Shown: positions 34,165-45,302 of the stretch, piece by piece | Position numbering within the stretch: the stretch's first letter is position 1 | How the letters are laid out: each line of letters starts with the position of its first letter | NCBI GenBank assembly: GCA_021234155.1 | Contig: JAJEKV010000012.1 | Coordinates: 3,847,789 to 3,911,788, forward strand | Direction: 5' to 3' | Origin: Isoetes taiwanensis | Lineage: Eukaryota; Streptophyta; Lycopodiopsida; Isoetales; Isoetaceae | DNA: 64,000 bases | The notes under the pieces: model-generated | Seen by the model: only the letters and a program-made list of their open reading frames with translations | What the model was told of the DNA's origin: nothing | Databases searched by the model: none | Made by a program: the position numbers and the translations under genes

Positions 34165-36285
34165 TCATACTGGAAGCGAAGCAGGATCAAGCTCCCAGCA
34201 CCTTTTTGGTATGTTAGGTGCCTCATCACCCTTCAGCTGATGGGCAGGAATCATGTGAGAGAACCTGAATATTTCTTCTGAAGAAATATGTTTGATAGCT
34301 GCATTAATCTCTTGAAAAACTGTTACATAACCGTAGATTTTCTGAAGAGAAATGAAGTCCAGACCTTTTTGCTCAGAAAACCCAGTAACAACTAGCACCA
34401 TCTCATACTTATGCTTCCTTTTCTGCTTGCGCACCTCTTTCTTTGTGAGAAAACACCAATCAGGCATCCAATCTCTATAAAGTGCCCACACTTGTCCTTG
34501 CTGTGGATATATGATCTTCAATGATCCTTCCATTGGTTCCATCATGTGAGAGAATACGCTAATTTGTTCCATCTGCCTGGAGAAATGGCTAAGAACAAAA
34601 TCACCAAAGGGTAGGGGGAAGAAGTTCTTCCACCTCCTTGTTTGTGTTGATAAGCAAGACTCTAGCCATCTAATGCGCACCCTGAAGGGCTTCACTGACT
34701 CTATGCTTGTAATCTGGCAATAATAACGAGGCATTCCATCATGCTCTTCATACGTAGCCCATACTTGGCCCTGTTTAATTGATTCCTCCAAACGATCTGC
34801 ATCAAAATCATGGAAGTCTGCATCAGGAACAGCCAAATACTCCTCTGAGGCATCTGAGGATGTGTCATTGACGTCGTCATTGTCATTGTCATCTGACTTA
34901 TCTGACTCGTCGATGTTAACGACGTCGTCATCATCATCGTCTGACACGTCAACAACATCAGTCTCGTCGTCCTCGTCATCGTCATCTTCATCTGACTCGT
35001 TATCAGATTCTGATTTTAATTCATTTTTTGGTGGCATATCCTGTACCTTCCCATCACTTGAACTCTTCCCTCTTGGAACACCTATATTTGTCATCTCTAC
35101 ATCCCTTTCTGCCAGCATTCTGTTAAGGTTATCACTATTTTCCATGCATGAACTAGCATGTGCATTTGAAGCCATGCCAGATCTTCTATCAAACTTTAAT
35201 TTCTTTTTTGCAGGATACTCGCTCGAATAATCAACGTCCAAATAAGGTTTATAATCAACATCCCGTCTCACCCGACCTGACCTTCTAGGTTGTTGTGCAT
35301 TGAAGGTTATTTCAGGGGACAACCTTTCCTCTATATGCTCTTCAACATCATTGTCATCCTCCTCTTCCCTCCTATTGTCAGATCTGTTTGACCTTTTTCT
35401 AGAACTTTCAAAACCTTTGGGGTTAGATTTTTGCATTTGCTTCAACTCTGCTTCCTTCCTTTTCTCTTTTACTTTGGTCTTCTTTTGAGCATCCTGCTCC
35501 GTTTTTATTTCCTCTTCATGACTTTCTTTCTCGAGCTGATCTGCATCTTTGCATGCCTTATCTGCTTGCTTGTTCATGTCCACATGAGAAACAAATTCTG
35601 CATTAGTAGAAGCTGTAGCATATCCTGCTGATCCATGAGTTGGCACTTGTACTTGTCCTGTAATGTTATATGCATTTCCATTTACAAATCCACTACCGTT
35701 TTGTGCACAGGGCTGCTGAGAACCCTTTGTAACACCAACATTGGCATAAGATTGTGTGCAACTAGGAGTGTTTATTCCATCAATACTAATGTCCCTTGCC
35801 ACAAAGCCAAGCCTGCATGATTGGCAATGCAACTTACAATTTTCATACATCCTTGGAAAATGATATCTAGACTTACAACTAGGACATGCAGTCCAAAAAG
35901 TAATTCTTTTCATATCATACTGTGCTCGCTTACATTTATCTGAGAGGGTTCCTAAGGCTTCTCTAATAAGCCTAAAAGCAGCCTCAGCTCCAATTTCCTT
36001 GTTTCTATCAGGATGAAGGGTAAGAGCAAGCTTCCTGTAATGTTCCTTAATTGTGTTATCATCTGCAGAAGGATCAACATGCAGAATTGCATAAAAATCC
36101 ATCTCATTTCCTGCAATTCTCAACTGTGCAGCCATATGCACATCAACTATAGCCAGCATCTGCTCCATGCCATCAAAATTCTTTGCTTCACTCAAAAACC
36201 TTTTTGCTCCTGCAAAATCATGCGAGAAAAACATCTGTTCTGCTTTCTGTTTAGCCAAACGAGCATCATATTTGTTGCATGCCAT
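34165..36285 (-). CDS. J-domain protein with DUF3444 (DnaJ-type co-chaperone family)
   Basis: Predicted Hsp70 co-chaperone-like protein of 706 residues in one coding exon. Start M1 (MACNKYDARLAKQKAEQMFF) matches the conserved N-terminus of the plant family (MxCNKxEAxxAxxxAExxF...DFxGAKxF). The J domain spans about 62-127 with HPD at 91-93. A Cys4 ribbon follows (FWTACPSC ... CKLHCQSC). The middle is low-complexity: Lys/Glu-rich (about 260-310), then a long Asp/Ser acidic tract (about 415-475). The DUF3444 region lies at about 480-690 (DFHDFDADRLEESIKQGQVW, DGMPRYYCQI, GQVWALYRDWMPDW). An in-frame ATG 14 codons upstream is discarded because the leader intron acceptor falls between the two. The acidic and basic tracts suggest a nuclear protein. 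No defects are seen. Confidence 0.93.
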   Translation of the reverse strand: MACNKYDARLAKQKAEQMFFSHDFAGAKRFLSEAKNFDGMEQMLAIVDVHMAAQLRIAGNEMDFYAILHVDPSADDNTIKEHYRKLALTLHPDRNKEIGAEAAFRLIREALGTLSDKCKRAQYDMKRITFWTACPSCKSRYHFPRMYENCKLHCQSCRLGFVARDISIDGINTPSCTQSYANVGVTKGSQQPCAQNGSGFVNGNAYNITGQVQVPTHGSAGYATASTNAEFVSHVDMNKQADKACKDADQLEKESHEEEIKTEQDAQKKTKVKEKRKEAELKQMQKSNPKGFESSRKRSNRSDNRREEEDDNDVEEHIEERLSPEITFNAQQPRRSGRVRRDVDYKPYLDVDYSSEYPAKKKLKFDRRSGMASNAHASSCMENSDNLNRMLAERDVEMTNIGVPRGKSSSDGKVQDMPPKNELKSESDNESDEDDDDEDDETDVVDVSDDDDDDVVNIDESDKSDDNDNDDVNDTSSDASEEYLAVPDADFHDFDADRLEESIKQGQVWATYEEHDGMPRYYCQITSIESVKPFRVRIRWLESCLSTQTRRWKNFFPLPFGDFVLSHFSRQMEQISVFSHMMEPMEGSLKIIYPQQGQVWALYRDWMPDWCFLTKKEVRKQKRKHKYEMVLVVTGFSEQKGLDFISLQKIYGYVTVFQEINAAIKHISSEEIFRFSHMIPAHQLKGDEAPNIPKRCWELDPASLPV

Positions 36286-36301
36286 CTTAGTCACATCCGA
36301 A

Positions 36302-36537
36302 CTGTAGAAAATAGAAGGAAAAGACATTTAAGACCAATAAAAGGAAAGAGAACAAAACTACATGTTAGTTACTTCCGTTCTGTAACTAGGTCACGGTAGA
36401 CTATCTTGCACGGTAGACCATCTTTAATATAAATCTGGAATTTTACATTTCGACAAACCCAGAAGCAAGGAATTCTAAGAACATAATAGCCACAGCTCTG
36501 TAGAGCATGAGTTTTGATTCCAAAAACTGAAACATAC
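36302..36537 (-). other. 5' UTR intron of the DnaJ gene
   Basis: On the minus strand, CCTGAG|GTATGT (donor, 36538/36537) and TTTTCTACAG|TTCGG (acceptor, 36302/36301) bound a 236-bp intron. The acceptor lies 16 bp upstream of the chosen ATG. The upstream exon (about 36538-36600) contains no ATG in frame. This arrangement decides the start codon. Confidence 0.65.
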
Positions 36538-36600
36538 CTCAGGTTCTTGAAACAAGACGACGCAAGAGACCCCAAATCCGACTAGGGAGAAACAAGCAGA

Positions 36601-37201
36601 TTCAAGGTGGTAAAACCTCCATGTTCAACAAAAGGAGGAAATGTTTTCCTCCGAGTCACAGCTTTTAGTCCCATGCACAATACACCAAACAAGGTGTCAC
36701 GCTATTAGTTGGGGGAATAATGACCTTAAATTTCTGCTAGAATGTATACTTCGGGTCATTACACACCACTGGTTATGAGGGGGTTAATCCCCCTTGATTA
36801 CGTCTGATAAATGGGCGAGCCCGGAGGGGTGAGCCCATTTATTTGGCATAATGAGAGAGCAGGGGAGGTGAACCCCTTTAACCGGCAGGCTACCGATGTT
36901 GAACACCAAGCCTGGATTATGAAGACCCGTTGCAGGATTATCAGACACACAACAATGATTATTAGCAGCCATAGCACGATTATCAGACCCAAGACAAGAT
37001 ATCAGTATCCGGACCAAGATATCAGCATCCAAACCTGAATCCGAAGCTACAATCAGCTGGTTCCGGCATATCACAGGTCTGCAACGGACGTTCAAGGTTG
37101 CTTTGATCCAAAAGCCTGTCATTTAAGTTAGGTTAAGCATTAAAGTTTCAAGATAACGGTGTTCACACTTGCCTCCTTAGTATATTCCGTTAAAATTCTC
37201 C
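36601..37201. other. Upstream of the DnaJ gene; unassigned
   Basis: No gene is recognised. It contains a small inverted repeat (AAATGGGC ... GCCCATTT, about 36809-36841) and GGGGGTTAATCCCCC at about 36779. These may be parts of a transposon end, but no full element is defined. Confidence 0.35.
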
Positions 37202-38171
37202 ATGGCAAGAGGAACAGTTTTAATGCCCTTGACTCCATTGAAATTGTCAAAACTCCTTGATTCTGCCTTCTTTCAACTTGTTCCTTGCTCAAATACTTCC
37301 CCAGTTATTAGAAGAATGTTGCAAGCCTGGAACCAGGCATCTCTTTGCTACAGACCACCTATGGTAGATGCTAGATGCAGGGACATTAAAATATTCTGGC
37401 ACCCTGATCTGGCCCCTCAAACAATTGGATGTTTGGCCCTCCAACATCTACAAAAATATATGCAGTGGTTTATGGCAGGTTACCAGTGCTTTGGAGGAAA
37501 TACAACAAAGAACAAAGGGTTCAGCCTTGGATAAAAAGATCTTCAATAAGATTATGGGACTGGTTAACACCCTTGAGGATCTAGCAGCTGCCTCCAACAA
37601 TTGGACTCTAAACAATAAGGAGACCTACTCAGTTAAGGACATATACAATGCTCTCCTGGGAAACACACAATCAAGGGCATGTTCCCTATGGCCTTGTGAT
37701 GAAAACACTCTAGCCTCAGTATGTGCTAAAGGCTAGAAAAACTATGGAGCACCAAAGATTAATACCTTCAGATGGCTCTTGTTGCATCAAAGTCTTCAGA
37801 CTAACTTCTCCAGATCCAAATATGATAGTAATATTTCCAGTCTTTGCCCCTTGGGATGTGGAATGACAGAAGACTCGAACCATGTTTTTTTATGTTCAAA
37901 AATTGCTGAAATCTGGACATGGACCTCACAACTTAACCTCGGAGCACCTGCAAATCTCCTTGAATTTCTAAATGGCAGCTCCAGGGTTACAAACACTTGC
38001 AGAATACTAACATGTTGGATTATCTGGAAACATAGGAATCCGGTTGCCATTGAGAGGAAATCTATCAATCTGCAGTGGATAAAAGCTAAGCTTTTGAGTC
38101 TGATACAGGATACAGCCACTGCCCATAAAACTTTTAAAGGGGCCAAATACACAAGGCATCCTAAAATTTAA
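37202..38171 (+). pseudogene. LINE ORF2 C-terminal fragment (zf-RVT), degenerate
   Basis: Three overlapping frames give a continuous LINE-like tail: IMGLVNTLEDLAAASNNWTL, NNKETYSVKDIYNALLG, INTFRWLLLHQSLQTNFSRS, LCPLGCGMTEDSNHVFLCSK, IAEIWTWTSQLNL. The YSVKDIY block, the W-rich block and the C-x3-C...H-x3-C cluster are the zf-RVT hallmarks. Stops and a frameshift (about 37735) break it. The rest of ORF2 is absent, and no poly(A) follows. Confidence 0.7.
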
Positions 38172-38432
38172 CTACCATAATTAACCACTAAGGAACCACT
38201 ACACATGTGGTTACTTATGTTAAAAATAATAATCTTAATAGAAACCACACATTATAGTGGTTTTTATAAGTAGGATGTGGTTTTCCATGCTAGTTTTTGT
38301 TGCAACATGGTTTATTTAAATTGATAATGGTTTCTACCATGATTTTCTTGTTAGTTTATTGATACAACATGGGTTATTAAGTTGGTAATGGTTTATGGTA
38401 TGGCTTTTCAATGCTAGACAATGATTTTCTGC

Positions 38433-38696
38433 ATTGGTTTTCTTTTGTAGTATGGTTTACTAAAATTAGTGTAGTTTGCAAGGTGGTTTTTACTGCCAAT
38501 TCAAATACCTAGTGGTTATTCATGTTGGTTTTCTATTGCGAAAATTGTCTATGAAAAGTCGATTGCATTGGTTTTCTTTTGTAGTATGATTTATTAAAAT
38601 TAATGTAGTTTACAAGGTGGTTTTTACTGCCAATATAAATATCTAGTGGTTATTCATGCTGGTTTTCTATTGCAGAATTGTCTATTAAAAATCGAT
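38433..38696. repeat. Tandem duplication of 132 bp
   Basis: Two units (about 38433-38564 and 38565-38696) share TGCATTGGTTTTCTTTTGTA and GGTGGTTTTTACTGCCAAT, about 90% alike. They lie in a longer stretch (38200-38800) dominated by TGGTTT-like words. Confidence 0.85.
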
Positions 38697-39299
38697 TATG
38701 GTTCGTAGCATGGGTTTCCATACCAATTTAATTTGCATGGTGGTTATTTATAATTCCCAACCAAAAGGGTAGTTATTCATAGTGGTTATTCATAAACTTC
38801 AATAGATATTATGCATTCCATGATGTAAATTAAATTATTACTTAAATATATTACAAAATCTTATATTTTAAGGAATTATGAGTATACCTTCTACAAGCAT
38901 TTAAGACAACCCCTCTATAATGATCAGTGTTGTCATAGTTTAATACAAGTTTACTGTAAGTTCCAAATAATTGGGACATTTTTTGTGCCCAATGGTTCTA
39001 AAACAATATATTTCAAGATTGTCCCCTTTAATGTATGTGCAAGATGCACCAAAAAGGTGATGTCAATCCATAAGAACACCTGGGTAATATTAAAACAATG
39101 TCTTCAATAGATTTCTTCATTTAAGAAACTAGGTGATTGCGTAGTTTACTAGACAATCAAATAGATATTAGCCCCAGAGTAGCCATCACCACACTACATT
39201 GCTCAGTTGGGCCATGCATGTGGTCTGCATGTGTCAATGGTTGTAACTATTCGAAAGCATGTAGATGAAAGGAATATCTCATTCTTTTGAAAAAAACAC
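38697..39299. other. AT-rich, nothing recognised
   Basis: No gene or element is identified in this stretch. Confidence 0.4.
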
Positions 39300-39480
39300 C
39301 CAAAACACTTTGGTAAAAAACCACATCTAAGTTTCCCCCCCCCAACCACTTTACATTGCATTTGTGGGATTTGATGCCCAATAATTCAGAGTACGATTTT
39401 GGGCGGTCTCGAACTCAAGATCTGTAGTTGCTAGAACTAGTGTATTACCACTAGACCAAAATAGCAAAGTTTGAGTATTG
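39300..39480 (-). mobile_element. tRNA-derived SINE candidate
   Basis: The minus strand (39480 downward) reads TTTTGGTCTAGTGGTAATAC, a D-arm/A-box-like segment, then AGATCTTGAGTTCGAGACC, a T-arm/B-box-like segment, about 45 bp apart, as in a tRNA head. A G run and a non-tRNA body follow. No A-tail or target-site duplication is clear. Confidence 0.4.
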
Positions 39481-40208
39481 AACTATAGGTTTCATGTTAT
39501 TAGGTCATTTTAATTAGTTTGAAACATTTGTAAATGTAGTGGCATATGGATCAAAATGCACCCTAGGGATCTGGAGTGACAATCCAATCCACCAATTCAG
39601 ACAAGACTATATATGACCTCATAATAGCATTGACTCCTATTGCTTCTAGAAATGGTATGTTATCTGCTAATTGGAAAATCTCCTCCCATTAAAAGACACC
39701 ATTTGTTTGATATTTTTATCATTGGTCCAAGGATCAGGTTATGCCCAAACTTTGCCAGAACAATTTTGTAATTGACATGCATGTTTGTTCTTGGCATAAT
39801 ATACTATTTCAATGATATGGTTGCCCCTTGCCCTAGAATATTTATGGAAAATTATCTAGAAAATGGTTTATAGCTTCAAGAGTTTGTCCAAGAAAGAAAA
39901 AAGTTTGAGCATTGAATTGTAGGCTTCATGTTATTAGGTTATTTTAGTTAGTTTGGGATTTAGAGTGACAATCCAATTCACCACTTCGGGCAGGACGAGA
40001 TTATACAACCTCATTGTATTGCTTTAGGGACCATATGTTATATGTTGAAATATCTCCTATCCTTAAAAGATACCATTTGTTGAAGTTTATACCATTTGGG
40101 CCGGTGCGAGGATCATGTTACGCCCAAATTTTGCCACACCAATTTTATAAATACTTGACATGCATGTCTATTCTTGGCATAATATAATAGTTCAATGGTA
40201 TGGTTGCC
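39466..40208. repeat. Diverged direct duplication of about 350 bp
   Basis: Copy 1 (39466-39835) and copy 2 (about 39896-40208) share AGTTTGAGxATTGAA, CTTCATGTTATTAGGT, GAGTGACAATCCAATxCACCA, GACATGCATGT and CTTGGCATAATATA in order, with a 60-bp gap and several indels. Confidence 0.8.
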
Positions 40209-40720
40209 GCGGAATATTTTGTAGTCTCATGGCTCCTAATTTGCTCTTCAGGACTCGGTTAAATGCTTTTGCAAAATCGATGAAGCAGCAAAATAATGCT
40301 TTACCAACTCCTTTAGATCCTTCCATGACTATGCATAAAGTGACTAGATGATCCGTGGTTAGATGATCATGACGAAAACTACTCTGTCCCTGACTCTAAC
40401 ATTTTGCCCTTATGTCCACTTCCCAATCACTTTTCCAAGACTGCCTCAAACAATTTGACCAACACACTGCTCATCACCATGATGGTTCTATAATTTTTCA
40501 CACATTCTTTATCCCCAACTTTATAGATGGGAATAATCCTTTTTAAAGACCGTTGTTTAGGGGAAAAACATACTGCAATATACCATCAAAAGAGTTCTAT
40601 TTTCCTCAACAATTATGTCCCCACTCCATTTGAGAAACTCGATTGCCATATCTAGAGAATATCAGACTTTTCCACTTGATATATAGTTAAGGGGCAATTT
40701 GATGCCTTCAACAATTAAAA
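40209..40720 (-). pseudogene. LINE reverse transcriptase fragment, clade different from the L1-like copies
   Basis: Minus-strand frames give VGDKECVKNYRTIMV-like and LFCCFIDFAKAFNRVLKSKL-like stretches, matching RT blocks 2-4 of craft/RTE-like plant LINEs and not the L1-like elements elsewhere in the window. The frames are shifted several times. Only about 500 bp survive. Confidence 0.6.
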
Positions 40721-41540
40721 CATCCTCCATTGTTCCCTCACAAGCTGCAAATTAGGCACATTATAGAATTCTTTGGCAAAATCTCAAAGATTCTTTCTCG
40801 AAAAACACCAAATGCACTTCTAGCTTTCCTTGGTGCCTCTCCTTAGATGCTGCATCATGTGACTAGTGTGATGTGCTAACATGCTTTTATTGTATGATGT
40901 TATAACACTAGGAATTATAGCACATGCTAGATGTCATGTAAGCTTTGGAGAGAAAATTTGTGCTATTGGGCACTTATCTAGTATATGTTATTGTGGCTAG
41001 GTATTGCCTTGGTGTTACCTTTATACGGATTCTCTTCTAGGTAATGGGGAGTGAAGTCAATTTGTAAGGCAATATAATTGCTTTAGTTTTAGAATAAGGC
41101 AATGACAATGTTAATGGTTGAAAACCATCAAATAAAAGGTGAGCAACCCACCTCGAATATCTGGAGATTCCATTATCGATTATAAGTTGCAGGTGTGCAT
41201 CACATCTAGAGATCTTGAAGCGCACTGGACTGTTGGATCTACTTCTGGTCTATCTAATCACTAGGACAGTACGACATGAATTTTGCCACGTGAACAAGGA
41301 AAAATAGAAGAGACGATGGTTTGTTGAAGGTAGAAGGTCAAAAGGTTGAACGGAAGGACGAAGGCAGAAGCAACCAACATATCCATGTTGGACAACGAGC
41401 CTTAACCAGGGTTCAAGTCAAATTTAGAATCCTTCTTAACTAGTAAAGATGCATGCTTATATTTAAGACTACCAGAAGTAGTGTAGTTACCCGGAAAACC
41501 CTTGATGGAAATGGCTCAAAAAAATGCTGGAAATCTTTTT
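40721..41540. other. Intergenic, nothing recognised
   Basis: No open frame has a recognisable domain and no repeat structure is visible. Confidence 0.4.
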
Positions 41541-41544
41541 GGTT

Positions 41545-41760
41545 ATTGATTTTATTTTTATTTTTTTTTAAAGATTGCCACATATTTCAAGAACGACTCT
41601 CCCCACCCCCCAACCCTTCCCCCTCCCCCCCAGGCGCCCCATTTCGAACCGGGGCCCCTAACCCTTTGCTCCAACGAAGTTGCAGTACAATTTTGTTCAT
41701 GCATAGCATAAGTGGCAACGATTCTACATTTGCAGAAGCGGATTCAGAACCCGTCTAGGC
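41545..41760 (-). mobile_element. tRNA-related SINE candidate with G-rich body and A-rich tail
   Basis: The minus strand has a T-arm/B-box-like CCCCGGTTCGAAATGGGG (about 41639-41658), then a G-run block (41601-41631) and an A-rich tail (41549-41572). The order head, body, A-tail fits a SINE. The A-box is not clear. Confidence 0.35.
41601..41631 (-). other. G-quadruplex-forming motif
   Basis: The minus strand contains five G runs (7, 5, 3, 6 and 4 Gs) separated by 1-2 bases, which meets the canonical G4 pattern with very short loops. Confidence 0.7.
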
Positions 41761-43083
41761 TATGTTGAAAAGGTTAAGACCTAGAAGCATAGAAAGCATG
41801 AAAATATTAGAAACAAGTTTGTAGATAGATTTTCCCCAATGGTTGATTTGCCGACATCAGATTTGTTGTTGCCAATTTGTTACCAAGGTCAGCATTGCTT
41901 TGAATGCAAGCACAAAACAAGAACGCATTTTCACAACAAATGAGATATAAAAATGGCTTCAACATGAGGAGCATAATGACAGCATAATTTAGCTCTTGAA
42001 AAGAGGGGAATGTGAGTTTAAGAAAGAAGAACATCGGATAAAGCAAGAATTAGAAAGGGACAAAATAAAAAGCTTTAGAATCTAGCTGCTTACTGGTTGC
42101 TGGACGACTTCTATACCAGCTTCAGGACATAAGTGGACTAAAGGAAGACAACGAAAAGAGATATATTTGTTGATGCAAGGCAACTAAAGGATATCTTTGC
42201 CTTTCCAACTTAGAACAAATATTTCTAAGATCTTTTTCAGTAGCAAAATGGCATTCAAACTCTAGCTTCCTTTCACATTCACATAGGGGTTTAAATGTTC
42301 GTATATGTTAACTATAACACATGACGTTTAAGTTACTAATTAATTAATGAGAAATTTGGTCGAAAAATTTCTGGTTCTGAACCTTATTCTGAAGTGATAC
42401 CAAGTAGACTGTACTATTTTATGGTGGGGGGCATTTTGGCAAATATATAAAATAAAGGGGTATTTTAACAATTATAGGTAAATACGAAAAGCATTTTGCT
42501 AAAATACGTGAAACTAGATGTATGTAATCGGTTGATTAAAACTCGCTCAACTTCGAGATGTCTTTCTCCGCCTTTTTTTTTGCCCTTTACTGAGGCTCTG
42601 GACGCCATAGCCATGGCGCATGACATTTCGGGCGTGGATCGAACATATCCGATCCGATAGTTTGGATGCATAGAAGCTCTGATCTGATGGAAGCGTATGC
42701 GCAACCAGCCCTGCATGGCAAAGATTCACTAGACAAACTGCTCCGACTGGCAAACAACGATGGAGTTGCAAATCCTTGGCGTTTCATGGCGACATCCTAA
42801 GGTTTTTCTGTTAGAGCCCTTTATGGTCCTTTTTACTGATGATTTTTAAATAGATTCACAGCTCTATTTGGTAGTCTATTCTCAAGTCTTATGCAGTGAT
42901 TAGGCCGGTTTTGGCTGGAAGAAACTTAGATCTAATTATAGATCTTTCTTGACATATTTGTCATAGATTGAGGTGGATTTAGCTAATTCTACGTCGGTTT
43001 ATCTGATCTATTATCAGTGTTTGGTTTCCTTAAATCCTTGTCTCTGCAATTATTCTTGGTTTCTCTTGGTATAATTTCAGTAG
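41761..43083. other. Intergenic, unassigned
   Basis: No gene is recognised. A GC-rich stretch at 42540-42790 is open on the minus strand in three frames but has no recognisable domain. A possible 5' LTR or leader of the copia element at 43084 would fall at the right end of this stretch; it was not delimited. Confidence 0.35.
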
Positions 43084-45215
43084 TTTTGATATGGCTACTC
43101 TGCATTCTTGGAAGTTTATAGCAGGATCCTTACTTGATGGTAAACATTAGTAATCCTGGCATGATAATCTTGAGAATAATCTCATCAATCTCAATGATCT
43201 TACAGAACTTTTGAATGTTGGTCTCCCCTACCGCTCAATGAGAATTTAAGAAGGATATGTGAGTGCTTAAGATGCTCAAAACTACAGCCTCAACCGAGTT
43301 TAAAAGGGATCTCGGGGGATTAAAAACATTCCAAGAAGCTTTGCGATTTTTAAAGCATACTTGTGTACAAAAGTGGAGTAGCGACCAACAGAGCAATTAA
43401 GGGAAAAGATGAATAATCTTAAGTTGCGGAGTGTGCCAATAATGAAAGATTACATTGAGCGCTTAAAGGCATTGAAGGAGAAGCTTTATGGTGCTGCGGG
43501 AACCATTGAAGCTTAAAGTTCGATTAATATCTCTTTTAATATCTCTTGAAAGAACTTCTTGATGCGTAAAACTAAAATAGGAGACACGATCAAATTGAGG
43601 CACTTAATTATTCCATCATCTTCTATCATCTTCTTCTATCATCTTCTTCTATCTCTAATGTGCCATCCCATAAGTCTAATGAAGCTCAGTCTTCTTCTTT
43701 AGTGGTTACACATTATTTTAGCATTAATTCTATTCCTTCAAAATTTAATTTTGCTCCAATGTCTCAGCCATTTCTCTGCTGGCACTGTGAAAAGAAAAGG
43801 CACATTCACGGGGATTGCGGGCGAGATATCTTAAGGATCAAGCAAAGGTTTGTGCACGGCCGTTTATATCACAAGTTCCTCAAGAACCCTTAGTGCGGCC
43901 GGGTTGTTCAAAGAACCGTTCTGGCGGCTCCACCCATCCATCAATCGGTTCCCTCACACGAGATTTCTGCCCGTTTTTCCATCTTTCTCTTGAAGAAATT
44001 GAAGCCCAGTTTTCTTGATGTTGCTACGTAGAAATTACAAAAAGACGTTTGATTGGCTGATCAAGCTACCAAACATTTGGCGTAAAAAATCAAATGTATT
44101 CGAGGATCATAAACCCAATGAGCATACAAGACTTAAAAATGTCGATGTCAATCTTGCCAAATCCAAAGTTAAGGGGACTGTTAGCTTTGACAGACGGCGG
44201 TGTCTTACTTTCAAAATTGGGGATATTATTTTGGTGCCCGGATTACTTGTCAATCTTTTGAGTGTGTCTGCGAGTTTGATTGAAGAACGTGATATCGCCT
44301 CTAAAGTGCATATTACTCGTGAAAGTCCAAATTGCTCGAGGTCATCTAATTGAGGAGGCGCTTTACATTTTCAAGGCTAAGTCCAGTTCTTAAAGTCTTC
44401 TTTACTAGCAGCTGTGCAAAGACTTTGGAATCCTTATGGCATGATATATTTGGACATGTTACTACTACATTAGGCTTAATTTCAAAATTGAAAATGGTTG
44501 AAGGGTTACCTTTACTTAAAGATCAAGAGTTTGATTGTTCTGCTTGTGAGATCGCATATTTATATCTGATGCATGATTGTTTGGGGTTAAAAGTCCGCCA
44601 AAGACCTCATGGTATTCTCCTCTCACAAAAAGATAAATATGTCACCGAGGTATTCCAAAAGTTTCAGTCCAGGTCAATAATTGACTCTTGACTCAGCACA
44701 GGAAGACTCTTTGTACAGGCAGTTAGTTGGGGTTCTTCTTCACATCACTATTACTCGTTGAGACGTTACTTACACAGTGGGAGTTCTAACACGTCCTGTG
44801 CATCATCCTAAGTCCCCTCTCTCATTGCCAGGCAGCCAAAAAAGTTCTTCACTATCTTGAAGGGACCACCACAGAAGGCATTCATTACACTTTGAGTGGA
44901 CAGTGACATTGCTTATCTATGCAGATTCTGGTAGAAAATGTCTGGCTGGTTATATCTCCTTTGCTGGAAATCCAGTCACAATGGCTCCAAGAAACACAAT
45001 ACATTAATTGTATCATATCTCTTTTCCACTGTTCTTCTAAGGGGCAGGCAGCAGATGCTTTTACAAAGCTCTTGTAGGCAAACATTTTACTACTATGAAG
45101 CAGGTTTTTCATATTGTTTTCTTAACTATTTGTTCCCTTAGTTAAACCTTATCATTTTCGGGATGCCAAAGCTTGTGCATCCCCATCTTAGTCATAGAAG
45201 AAAAAGAGGGAGTTC
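43084..45215 (+). mobile_element. Ty1/copia element with large internal deletions
   Basis: In copia order: Gag beginning MATLHSWKFIAGSLL (43091) with a CCHC knuckle (CWHCEKKRHIHGDC, about 43778-43819); protease/pre-integrase strand (44060-44340: LTFKIGDIILVPGLLVNLLS); GAG-pre-integrase block (44420-44560: SLWHDIFGHVTTTLGLISKL and CSAC); the end of RT (RPHGILLSQKDKYVTEVF); and RNase H (44705-45090: YRQLVGVLL, HYLEGTTTEGIHYTLSG, and KGQAADAFTKLL). The integrase core and most of RT are deleted. Many stops. A purine-rich tract (45199-45212) may be the polypurine tract. No LTR is recognised. Confidence 0.75.
44350..44691 (+). pseudogene. In-frame deletion junction of copia GAG-pre-integrase and RT end
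   Basis: A single 113-codon frame joins the GAG-pre-integrase zinc segment (EFDCSACEIA) to the C-terminal RT block (RPHGILLSQKDKYVTEVFQK). The integrase core and most RT blocks, normally several hundred residues, are missing between them. The deletion kept the frame. Confidence 0.6.
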
Positions 45216-45302
45216 ATAATTTTTGGTCAATTACATTATAGATTATCATTTATTTTTTATTGACTGAATACTTTGCTGAGATAATTTATTGTTGACATGC
45301 AG

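Noticed and set aside
34701-35488. Met/Thr-rich and Ser-rich frames on both strands
   Set aside because: They are shadows of the GAT/GAC-rich acidic tract of the DnaJ gene.
36779-36842. GGGGGTTAATCCCCC and AAATGGGC/GCCCATTT inverted repeats
   Set aside because: Too short and isolated to define a transposon or a terminator; a plant terminator would not look like this.
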